Source: Opisthorchis felineus
Taxonomy: Eukaryota; Platyhelminthes; Trematoda; Opisthorchiida; Opisthorchiidae
Reading direction: 5' to 3'
NCBI GenBank assembly: GCA_004794785.1
Contig: SJOL01006495.1
Coordinates: 557,680-621,679, forward strand
DNA length: 64,000 bases
This document shows, piece after piece, positions 26,665-34,987 of the stretch. Position numbers and translations under genes: made by a program. Within the stretch, counting starts at the first letter, position 1, and every line of letters starts with the position of its first letter. Below the pieces are notes generated by a model. It worked only from the letters and a program-made list of their open reading frames with translations, did not search any database and was not told where the DNA came from.

Positions 26665-26835
26665 GTGCAAAACCACCAACACATCGCTACGCACCAATAC
26701 GCTCCCTAACAACGCACTGATGATATCACCTCGATTGGTGATGAAACGTTTGGAATCAAATTGCTCAGCTCAGTGAACAACACAGTGAACGACCACCTAC
26801 GCTAACTGAGTTACCAACATTTTTCTCTATAGAAA
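26665..26835 (+). mobile_element. Solo PLE terminus inserted in an RTE-like LINE
   Basis: This 171-bp insert matches the PLE terminal repeat from aaccaccaac through the hammerhead to the outer end ccaacatttttctctatag. It is bounded by identical 15-bp copies of actgatgactccgtt (26650-26664 and 26836-26850), a clear target-site duplication. The outer end matches the left end of the PLE at 30549, which supports the element boundary used there. It lies upstream of the endonuclease frame of the LINE and therefore inserted later. Confidence 0.85.
26707..26763 (+). ncRNA. Hammerhead ribozyme, PLE type
   Basis: CTGATGA, an extra T, stem II (ATCACC / GGTGAT region, loop TCGATT), then GAAAC-GTTTGG. 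The catalytic core is complete. The third stem I pair is lost because TGC became TGG. Confidence 0.65.
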
Positions 26836-26879
26836 ACTGATGACTCCGTTCGTCCTGCATCGGTTTTGCAAGCAACATC

Positions 26880-28250
26880 GCATCATCCGGCGCCGACATC
26901 CTCAGACATCTCGAAATCAATCTTCAAGTATCGACACCCAGTCTGTCTGGTGGATTTCAATGTCCGCACCCTGAAGCAAGCAGAGCAAGAAGCTGCTCTT
27001 GCTTCCTCCACGGATTCACTTTACATTTATGTGTGATGTGTATCAGAAACAAGAATTCCAGATGCAAGCACAGTGGTTGAGCTAACCGCTCCATCACTCT
27101 CCACTCGCTTCCGGCTGCACATCTCTGACGATCCAGAGGCTGCTGTGGCAGGATTTGCACGGGTTAGTATCATTCTAAGTCACCGGGCGGAAGGATCCTT
27201 GCTTAACTGGATACCCATTGATAGTCGCCTCTGCGCGGTTCGTCTGGCAACGTCTGTGAAGGAGTTTCACAAGCGGGAAGTTGTTCGCTTTCTGCTTGTC
27301 GTGTCTGCTCTGTCACCATCAGAGACAAGTTTTATGACGCCCTGAATGCCCTGTTGTGGTGAGCTAAAGGCTCAGATATCGTGGTGGTTACCGGAGATCT
27401 GAATGCACAAGTGGGCAGGCTTAGTGCATCTGAGACTGGCTTAGCTGATCGACATGGATTGGACTCGGTACGTACGGACAATGGTGAACGATTGTTCAGG
27501 TGTGTGCTGACCGCAGATTGTTTATGTACAGTACTAACTTCCGAACTAGCCAAAGTCGTCTGGCCACATGGTTTTCTCCAACGGCGTGTCGGCCACGAAC
27601 TCAAATCGATCACATTGCCATCAGTTACCGATGTCTCAGGTCAATCACTGACTCACGCTGGTTTTGGAATCCGCACTTGTGGATTCCGACCACGCACTCG
27701 TCCGGAGTCGCTTCTCGCTTCGTTTTCCAGGGCCGTGTAAGGTGCGGACAAATCGCTTGGCAACTGAAAGACTGGCAGATTCGGATGTTAAACGAATTTA
27801 TCAGAATCGTCTTTTAGAGTCTCTTCCAACTGCTCCACCATTCGATGTGAATTCATTCTGGGACGAGGTCGCCACCTCTTTGCACAGTACTGGGAGTTTT
27901 GCTTTTGGCACAGTGCTACTAGGCTCACTCAAGCACTGGATATCAGACCGAACAGTGGCACTGCTTAAATCTTGGAGAAATATCCCAACCAGTCCCGAAC
28001 ATAACTTGATGTGACGTCAAGACCTCAGGTGAAACTCTGCGTGCGAGCTAACCGTGAAGTCTGGTGGACACAGAAAGCTAAGTTAATGGAAGTGGCCCAG
28101 AAAACCCGGTAATGCCCGAAGATTATTTCAGTTGGTGCGTTCGACCGGTCCCTGAAAACCTCCTGTGAGTGAAACCATCAAGGGTCAGAAGGAGGTTACC
28201 ATCCTGAATAAAGCATTTGTACGACAGTGAAGCCTCAGTGTCCAACACTG
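26880..28250 (+). mobile_element. RTE-like LINE, 5' endonuclease half, frameshifted
   Basis: This is the AP-endonuclease-like part of the same broad LINE type as at 2.4 and 61.6 kb. Reading through several frames gives LVDFNVRTLKQAEQ (about 26950), VSETRIPDASTVVELT (27045), a long central segment (SIILSHRAEGSLL, SRLCAVRLATSVKE), then VVVTGDLNAQVGRLSASET (27381 on), the GDLNAQ box of the endonuclease. It continues in other frames with TQIDHIAIS (catalytic DHxxI-type end) and VDSDHALVRSRFSLRFPGP. The linker to RT follows, with REVWWTQKAKLMEVAQKTR near 28060, and the copy breaks off near 28250 before the RT. A solo PLE terminus splits its 5' leader. At least four frameshifts or stops mean it is dead. 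Confidence 0.9.
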
Positions 28251-28799
28251 TCGACATGCTGTCTATGATGATAATGACAATGGAGGTTGTCACGTCGACG
28301 GAGTTTAGGTCGTCCCTTATTTCAAACTCCGTTCTTCAGTTGACCGTAGACGGGTTGGTTTCGGATGCGTGTTTCGATCACTTGTCTTAAGCGGTCTAAT
28401 CAGCGCAGATGGTTTCGCATCAGACTGCATTCATCTCCAACAGCGTTTGCCCTTCGAAAGAATCCGGTGTTCGGGAATGTCATTCGATTTGTTCCTTGAT
28501 GTTTTGCGCAGACAGTGCAAGTAGAACCGGTCCAGATCCCAAACAAGACGTTCACGTCTTGCAACTGTGCGATGGTGAAGACAGCACAACAACCCTGTAT
28601 ACCGCAATCTTGGTGTCTATGCGCAAGTGCTGATGGCTCCAGACGCGTTTCCTAGAGCTACCAAATACAGTGCCGACTTTTGCTATTCTTGATTTTATTT
28701 CAGTGCCAAATGTCAGGTCTGTAAATAGTGTTCTTCATGGATTGCAAAAAACCCTTGCAGCACACTACCTTAGGACCATCTAACTGAATGCGGGGTCTC

Positions 28800-29510
28800 T
28801 TCTGTTGGAACTAACTTATAAAAGACAAAAGATTTAGAACTGTCTATATTTAGGCTAAACCTGAACCGAGTGCCGTGGCGAGCCAACATAATTCCGCTTC
28901 ACAACGCGAAAAATAAGGCGCATCCTTCTGCAAACATCGGCATACGGATACTGAACTCGTGCAGCAGTGTTTTGGCCAGAACATGCTTGAAACTGAACAG
29001 CTCACCATCCAACCGGTACTAAATGGACACACTACCTTCGCAATGGTGAAAAGCATCTACGCAGATAGTTGTCAAATGGACTGGGGAAAACAGCGCAGTC
29101 CTGCTTCACTTCAGTATTGATTTCAAACTCCAAGCTTTTTCTGAACCGCCAGTCTTTCCTAGAGTGATGGGCAATATTTTTGTTTTTGAACGGGTCGAAG
29201 GCTCTAGTGGCTTCCACTAATAGTCCATAGAGCAGTTGATTCCGTTTGCGACACTTCATCCGAATCCGTACTGCAACAAAAATCAAGTAACTTTTACTTC
29301 GACAACTTCAAAATCGACCCTGGTTTTCAGGAACCGTGTCCTCTAGGATGCCGTAGACTAGTCTGCTGTGCAACGAGCAGGGCGTAATATCGCATGCAGT
29401 GCATAAAAGACTGATTCTGCAGTAGTCGTTCGTCTTCTTTTGATTTCCTTTTTCTTTATATAAAGGAACTGACGTTGCATCCCATAAATCTTGCGAGATG
29501 TCTCTCACCT
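28800..29510 (-). mobile_element. Second LINE family, reverse transcriptase fragment
   Basis: From 29508 the minus strand reads DISQDLWDATSVPLYKEKGN, the start of RT in LINEs whose consensus is LRDATIVxLYKxKGN followed by NHRGISLL (here DYCRISLL). A second frame (29286 on) gives MIFVAVRIRMKC, LLVEATRAFDPFKN (motif A, with Asp replaced) and EINTEVKQDCAVFPSPFDNYL (motif B). Downstream, a third frame retains YRLDGELFSFKH and a SLNI-SK stretch near 28850. The YADD box is not preserved. It differs from the RTE-like family of this window. Both ends are missing and it is clearly inactive. Confidence 0.8.
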
Positions 29511-29634
29511 ACCAGATTCTGCATAGGTAGAGAAGTTCTTTCTGAACTGTCGATCCTCCCAGATGAACAATTCCGCGAGCAAGCCTTTCGGTCCCACTGC
29601 TTTCCAATTGTGCTGTTGGTTTATGCCACCTCCG

Positions 29635-29644
29635 CCCCCCCCCC
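29635..29644 (+). repeat. Poly-C run
   Basis: Ten consecutive C. The run may be length-variable or a sequencing slip site. Confidence 0.8.
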
Positions 29645-29779
29645 ACCAAGATCTGTGGTCGTACGCAAGTCAGCGAAAGGGGTCTCACTTATAATTTGGA
29701 ACAGGTTCAACCACATCGTTCGAATAGACACGTCTTGGCCGTTTCGAGGCGGCCAGAATATTATCTAGCTTGTTAAATT

Positions 29780-30534
29780 TTATACTTCTTTCATCTCGGT
29801 AAAGAAACCTTGGTGACGACGCAGATCCGCGTACAACTAAATCTCTTCGCTTTTTTGGGTCATCATTCTTTTTTGTTATCCGTGAGCGTCTTGGAGGTTT
29901 GATCCTGTTGTTTCTGAGTTGCTTTTGTGTCTCCGTATTTGTTGGATCACGAGGCGTTTAACGAATGCACGCTCGCTGACTTTCGGACGGTTTGCAATCC
30001 GCCAGTTTCTCCATTACAGCTTCGATTCATTTTCCTCTTTCTTCAGCTTTCTTTCATCCAATTTGAATCAGTTTCTCTCTGGTTTACGACATGACACTTT
30101 TCCGAATGCGAAGCGAGATTTTTTCAGGCACCAAGGAGTGGTCCATATTACCATCAGCCCCACGCATCGTTTTTGTAATTAGTAGACTACGGACATCTCT
30201 TTAAAGCAAAATGACGACCGACTAGATGTCCATATCCACTTCCTGGGTAAGCCCACATGGCAAGAAATGTCCGCTGGATACCTGCAAGGAAAATTAAATA
30301 ATGTTTTATGCTGTTTGTGATGTTTATTTCTGCTACACGAACCTATACGCAAAGGACTTTTTAGCCACGTTCTTCTGATGTAGTTTAGTGTGAAACCTAC
30401 ACATGATAGTCAGAAGAACTATTGCGCTTTTCACGAAATTCTAGGTTTTCGGGAATTTTTACACAACTAGTTGCGAATCATTTGCGATTTGTATTTTTGC
30501 GGTTTTCTGGGATATATTTACTATACGACGAGAA
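29780..30534. other. Flank of the Penelope-like element, nothing recognised
   Basis: One 87-codon plus-strand ORF (29919-30182) is present, without a known motif. The region ends at the target-site duplication of the PLE. Confidence 0.4.
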
Positions 30535-30548
30535 CTAACTAGAGCTTT
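30535..30548 (+). repeat. Target-site duplication, left
   Basis: ctaactagagcttt is identical to 32883-32896 on the other side of the PLE. The first three bases (cta) could equally belong to the element, so the true length is 11-14 bp. Confidence 0.85.
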
Positions 30549-30581
30549 CTATGGAGGAAAATGTTGGTAGCTCAGGTAGCG

Positions 30582-30751
30582 TAGATGGTCGTTGGCTTGT
30601 TCGCTGAGCTGGGCAATTTGATTGCAAACGTTTCATCACCAATCGAGGTGACATCATCAGTGCGTTATTGGGGAGCGTAGTGGTGCGTAGCGGTGGGTTG
30701 GTGGTTGTGCGTTGAGTAGTGTTGCGTGTGTGTTAATATACGTGCTGCTAG
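30582..30751 (-). repeat. PLE inverted terminal repeat, left
   Basis: It is the reverse complement of 32716-32885 over 170 bp, with one difference seen (caacgcac against cagcgcac). Its inner end abuts the N run exactly at ctag. Confidence 0.9.
30614..30670 (-). ncRNA. Hammerhead ribozyme in the left PLE terminus
   Basis: The motif is the same as in the right terminus, read on the minus strand: CAATAACGCA, CTGATGA (complement of 30654-30660), stem II, GAAAC, GTTTGCAATCAAATTG. All invariant core bases are present. Confidence 0.8.
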
Positions 30752-31108
30752 NNNNNNNNNNNNNNNNNNNNNNNNNNNNNNNNNNNNNNNNNNNNNNNNN
30801 NNNNNNNNNNNNNNNNNNNNNNNNNNNNNNNNNNNNNNNNNNNNNNNNNNNNNNNNNNNNNNNNNNNNNNNNNNNNNNNNNNNNNNNNNNNNNNNNNNNN
30901 NNNNNNNNNNNNNNNNNNNNNNNNNNNNNNNNNNNNNNNNNNNNNNNNNNNNNNNNNNNNNNNNNNNNNNNNNNNNNNNNNNNNNNNNNNNNNNNNNNNN
31001 NNNNNNNNNNNNNNNNNNNNNNNNNNNNNNNNNNNNNNNNNNNNNNNNNNNNNNNNNNNNNNNNNNNNNNNNNNNNNNNNNNNNNNNNNNNNNNNNNNNN
31101 NNNNNNNN
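30752..31108. other. Assembly gap of 357 N
   Basis: The gap begins at the inner edge of the left terminal repeat and hides the start of the PLE frame. Open frames drawn across the N run on either strand are artefacts. Confidence 0.99.
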
Positions 31109-32530
31109 CCAATCGTTTCACTTCCGGGAACCCCATCTTACAAATTAGCAAAAGACTTATGGAGAAGATTGAAACACTTAATTTCTGGATCGGAACACAC
31201 AATCAATAATGCAGGTCAATTTCTACGCAAACTACGGAACGTCAGGGTAGAAGACGATGAAATCATGCTTTCATTTGATGTCACATCACTGTTCACTTCA
31301 ATCAACCACAACCTCGCAAGAGAAACCATAGCAGAACTGTTTCGGAATAATCCAAACACGACAGAAACCATGAAACCTGAAAGTCTATGCAAGCTGTTGG
31401 ACTTTTGCATGGAAACATACTTTACCTTCGACGGACAGATATATCAGCAGCTGAAAGGGACTCCAATGGGATCTCCAATATCAGGATTTATCGCTGAGGC
31501 AGTAATGCAAAGATTAGAGCGCATGGTACTGCCGATCATCAATCCAAAGCTGTGGATCCGCTACGTGGACGACACCTTTGTCATCATGAAACGAGATTCA
31601 GTACACAATGCACATGAACTGCTCAACACCACGTTTGAAGAGATCAAGTTTACAATCGAACTGGAGAAGAACAATCGATTACCATTCCTAGACGTTTTGG
31701 TGAACAGAAAGGTGGATGGGACTCTGGAAACCTGCGTATACCGGAAAGAGACACATACGGATCAAATACTGAACTACAACAGCAATCATCCTGTAAACCA
31801 TAAGAAGAGCTGCATCCAAACCCTGTTCAAGAGGGCGGAGACACACTGCAGCACCACAGAACTACGGAAGAAGGAAGAAAACCATCTATTCAGAGTATTC
31901 CAGAACAACGGATATCCAAGGAATTTTATCAGGAGAAGCTTGAAAAAGAAGACATCTCAACAACAGCAACAGCAGGAACAAGCCACCAGACGGGTAGTTC
32001 TGCCTTACATCAAGAATATATCGGAACTCGCAACCAGATTATTGGCTCAAAAAGGAATTCTCGTCGCTCACAAACCGAATGCCACCCTAAGGAAACTAAT
32101 CTCAAGACCGAAGGACAATCGAGACAAAACCAAGAGTAACAATGTGATATACCAAATCAACTGCAGCAACTGCAACAAATTCTACGTTGGACAAACTGGG
32201 AGGAAATTAGGCACACGAATAAAGGAACACAAGGCGGCTGTCAGGAGACATGACCCTCTATCCTTGATATCCATACACGAAGACCAAGAAGGCCACAAAT
32301 TCAATCTGGAAAACGCGAAAATTTTGGCACACGGAGACACGAGACACGGAAGAGAATTTCTGGAAGCATGGTACTCCACGGCGGATTCGATCAACCGGTG
32401 CATCGAACTGGATCCAATTTACGCGCCTCTACGGGCAAAGGACCAACATCTCAACCGGAATACTCAAGGAGAACCAAATATTGGATTCGCAAACAAAGAA
32501 ACAAGGAACTCCTTGGAGTCGGATCAATAA
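31109..32530 (+). CDS. PLE reverse transcriptase with GIY-YIG endonuclease (5' end in gap)
   Basis: One frame is open from the gap edge to a TAA at 32528-32530. The first in-frame ATG after the gap (31169) is internal, because homologous-looking sequence (SLPGTPSYKLAKDLW) precedes it. Counting from that Met, RT motif A is SFDVTSLFTSI (about 35-45), then GTPMGSPISGFIAE (97-110), catalytic YVDD (132-135) and LPFLDVLV (171-178). A GIY-YIG nuclease domain follows the RT: VIYQINCSNC (326-335, with the CxxC typical of PLEs), FYVGQTGR (338-345), RIKEH (350-354) and REFLEAWY (395-402). The gap could hold up to 119 codons, giving about 590 residues, a normal size for PLE proteins. No stop or frameshift is seen. 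The enzyme nicks the target and copies the element RNA there. Confidence 0.95.
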   Translation, partial: PIVSLPGTPSYKLAKDLWRRLKHLISGSEHTINNAGQFLRKLRNVRVEDDEIMLSFDVTSLFTSINHNLARETIAELFRNNPNTTETMKPESLCKLLDFCMETYFTFDGQIYQQLKGTPMGSPISGFIAEAVMQRLERMVLPIINPKLWIRYVDDTFVIMKRDSVHNAHELLNTTFEEIKFTIELEKNNRLPFLDVLVNRKVDGTLETCVYRKETHTDQILNYNSNHPVNHKKSCIQTLFKRAETHCSTTELRKKEENHLFRVFQNNGYPRNFIRRSLKKKTSQQQQQQEQATRRVVLPYIKNISELATRLLAQKGILVAHKPNATLRKLISRPKDNRDKTKSNNVIYQINCSNCNKFYVGQTGRKLGTRIKEHKAAVRRHDPLSLISIHEDQEGHKFNLENAKILAHGDTRHGREFLEAWYSTADSINRCIELDPIYAPLRAKDQHLNRNTQGEPNIGFANKETRNSLESDQ

Positions 32531-32715
32531 AGGTCACAAGCCGGAACTCGGAAGGGCCAAGGGCAAAGGTCACTCCAGCATCGACCGGAGTACGACGACA
32601 GGGGGTGCCATGCTCAAAGGTCACATGGGCACCGACGAATGAGGACACAAGATAACGGAGCAACCAATGGAACCGCTCGACCGAACAACTAATCGCGGTC
32701 AAAGGTCAGCCCCAG

Positions 32716-32885
32716 CTAGCAGCACGTATATTAACACACACGCAACACTACTCAGCGCACAACCACCAACCCACCGCTACGCACCACTACGCTCCCCAAT
32801 AACGCACTGATGATGTCACCTCGATTGGTGATGAAACGTTTGCAATCAAATTGCCCAGCTCAGCGAACAAGCCAACGACCATCTA
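32716..32885 (+). repeat. PLE inverted terminal repeat, right
   Basis: It pairs with 30582-30751. It lacks the outermost 33 bp present at the left end. Its inner edge lies about 185 bp after the stop codon of the RT frame. Confidence 0.9.
32797..32853 (+). ncRNA. Hammerhead ribozyme in the right PLE terminus
   Basis: CTGATGA at 32807-32813, one extra T, stem II GTCACC / GGTGAT with loop TCGATT, then GAAAC. Stem I can form in two steps, GCA with TGC and CAAT (32797-32800) with ATTG (32850-32853), around an internal loop. Stem III is only AC/GU with no room for a loop, so cleavage would favour a dimer, as described for PLE hammerheads. It would process the element RNA at its repeat unit. Confidence 0.8.
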
Positions 32886-32896
32886 ACTAGAGCTTT
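32883..32896 (+). repeat. Target-site duplication, right
   Basis: Identical to 30535-30548. Confidence 0.85.
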
Positions 32897-34117
32897 ATTG
32901 TTCAAGACACTGATTAATACTGATTTTCTAGAACCCACACCCAGGTTGAAAACTAAAAAAAGACTATTAAGGACAGCACTTGTTACAGACAGCTGATATA
33001 ATTTTGCTAAGTGTTCGCAGGGGAGTGCTACGGTACAATTCAAGAAAAAATGTCGTGTCCGTCAGGGCGGTATCTTATTCTCGGCTGTTCTAGTGGTAAT
33101 TGTGCGATAACTTATTGTAGAACTGTAGTCTAGACTAGTTTCAACGAATAGCACAGATTAGTGAACAGAGCAAGTCACTGTAACAATAATACTCCGAAAG
33201 CATTTCAGATTCTCTATTTAACAATTTGACAGCATGATTTTATTGGGTTGGGTGTTTTACTGAGTTGCGTTCAGAAATGACAGTAGTTAGTCACAGTAGA
33301 AATACTTTTGTCCTGAACGCTCTTGTGCTCACAGATAGTTACGGTAGGGATGGACTTTTGCATACTAACATTTTAAAATAAAAAGGTGAGGGATGTTTCG
33401 ACCGTATCTTCAAGTTTTCAGAGAAATCTGTTTATATTATGGTCACTTATCTATCACAGGTGACCGCACAGTAGCCCTAGTGTTAGGAGCTAGTGGTTTA
33501 ATGTGATCGACGTGGGCTTCTTTTCCACATGTGGCGGCCCATTTGGGTGACGCACAACTCTGTTAAATTCAGTTTCAATCCAGAAGTCTGGTGTCTGAGG
33601 AACGCTAACGATTTATTCTGAAATACTCCCGAGTAGTAATAGTCTTCAGTAAACTTCCGCATTGTTCTCTGGCGTTAATAAAGTAACCTGCAGCAAATAA
33701 TTGATGTGAAAAAATATTAATAGCCCTTGAAAACTAATGACATAAGACCGCATTCAGCTGTACCAAAAATAATTTCGGATGCACGGCAAAACTTCTGAAT
33801 AAAATTTCGATGGTCAGTTTACTTTCCGGCTGATTCTTGAAGGATTGGCTGCATCTTACAGGAAGCAGAAGCCGTGAAAAGTGGCTTCTGCGTCACGGCC
33901 TAAAATTTCACTCTTCTCAAACCAAGAACTCATAGTCCCGCTTTACTAGCTCTAAGCTATAGCGTTTGCAATAATCATTACGGCAAATAATGAGAAAAGT
34001 TAATTTTCTAGGTGGGTGTGAGGTTTGTGGAATTCGCGTTCACTACACTGCTTGGAATGGTCCTCCTCTATTTCTGACTGAATTACTCTGGCTAGTCCAA
34101 ACCAGAGAGCGGAACAG
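32897..34117. other. Intergenic sequence, nothing recognised
   Basis: Only very short ORFs and no repeat that I recognise. Confidence 0.4.
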
Positions 34118-34250
34118 CGGGGCTCTAGTTTGTTATAACTTATTAGGACTAATCAGCAGTGCATGACCTTTGCCATTTCGGGGTTTGAACTCCGAACATT
34201 TGAAATGCGAGGCGAGCGTGTTACCAATAATCCACCAGGGCAGGTTGGAA
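34118..34250 (-). repeat. tRNA-derived SINE joined to a decayed hammerhead
   Basis: The minus strand has a tRNA-like head: an A-box-like TGGTGGATTATTGGTAACACG (complement of 34217-34237) and a B box GGAGTTCAAACCC (complement of 34181-34193). About 20 bases later comes GCACTG-CTGATTA-GTCC-TAATAAG, the 5' half of a hammerhead with one core change (CTGATTA for CTGATGA). The GAAA side has decayed to ACAAAC. The layout is the same as at 58374-58505. Confidence 0.65.
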
Positions 34251-34722
34251 GCAGCCGTCACTCCAAAGAGGTAGCCTTTCTTTGGGATGGACTTTACTGA
34301 CAACCTGGGCTTCAGTGTAATGCTATGTAGTTTTTACTTAATGGTGACCTGTTTCTTGGGTTCCTCCTTTATACGACTACTGTAATCCAGTGAGTCCACC
34401 ATGCATCGTGAGCTGGTATAATAGTGGCAACGCGCTCGCCTAGTATTGACAATGACCGGAATGCTGTTTGAAATACAGACTTTACTGTTGTGCAAGATTT
34501 CTCATCAGTTACGCATGTCTGTCTCGTCTGGTGCAGTTACATGCTAAGGACAAATAATTGACTTCCTATCAGTAGATTTCGTGTGAATAGGAAGCCAAAT
34601 AAGGTCATAAATCTGAATGCTTCTGGTTTTGTTTTTCCCAGGTATGATGTCCTAACACAACCCTGAATGGGTACCTATAGAGCTGAGAAATTTATCGATC
34701 AAATTCTAGCTGACCAGCATGT

Positions 34723-34987
34723 CAAGAAGAAGCAGTGTGCTGGAATGTTGGTAGCTCAGTTGCATTGACTGGTAATTGATCAGGTGGCTGTTGATCTGCT
34801 CGCGGAGCTTGGCAATTGACTTTGAGACGTTTCGTCATCACTGTAGAAAACTTCTTAACCGCGCTGAAGATGCGAACTGAGAATGTCTCCTCGAATGGTG
34901 ACAAAACGTCCGGAAGTCAATTACCAATCTCCGAATATAGATCAACAGTCACCTGATCAATTAGCAATCAAGAGGAAGCAGTTGTGC
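34723..34987. mobile_element. Decayed fold-back element of inverted PLE termini
   Basis: About 34742-34835 and 34885-34968 are inverted relatives of the PLE terminus (gctcag..., ctgttgatct..., gcttggcaattgac against gtcaattaccaatct..., gatcaacagtcacctgatc). Imperfect direct repeats caagaagaagcagtgtgc (34723-34740) and caagaggaagcagttgtgc (34969-34987) flank it and look like an old target-site duplication. Both hammerhead cores are broken: the plus arm reads CTGAGAA and CAAAAC, and the minus arm lacks CTGATGA. Confidence 0.65.

Larger units (their letters stand above)
30549..32882 (+). mobile_element. Penelope-like element with inverted hammerhead-bearing termini
   Basis: The insertion is bounded by 14-bp direct repeats and carries a 170-bp inverted repeat at each end, an assembly gap, and one long RT/GIY-YIG reading frame on the plus strand. 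The left terminus extends 33 bp further out than the right one, which stops at ccatcta. The solo copy at 26665-26835 carries this extra outer segment, so the right end is the shortened one. Inverted partial terminal repeats and hammerhead ribozymes are known traits of PLEs, which move by target-primed reverse transcription. The open frame and the near-identical termini (one mismatch seen) suggest a fairly recent insertion. Confidence 0.9.

Noticed and set aside
30657..31209. Open frames of 140-181 codons across the N run on both strands
   Set aside because: They are open only because N cannot form stop codons. The real frame is the plus-strand PLE protein that emerges at 31109.
32182..32403. 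Minus-strand ORF opposite the GIY-YIG domain
   Set aside because: It is a mirror of the PLE coding strand. A similar antisense string (FLPVCPT) recurs at 47.5 kb because both lie opposite the GQTGRK motif.
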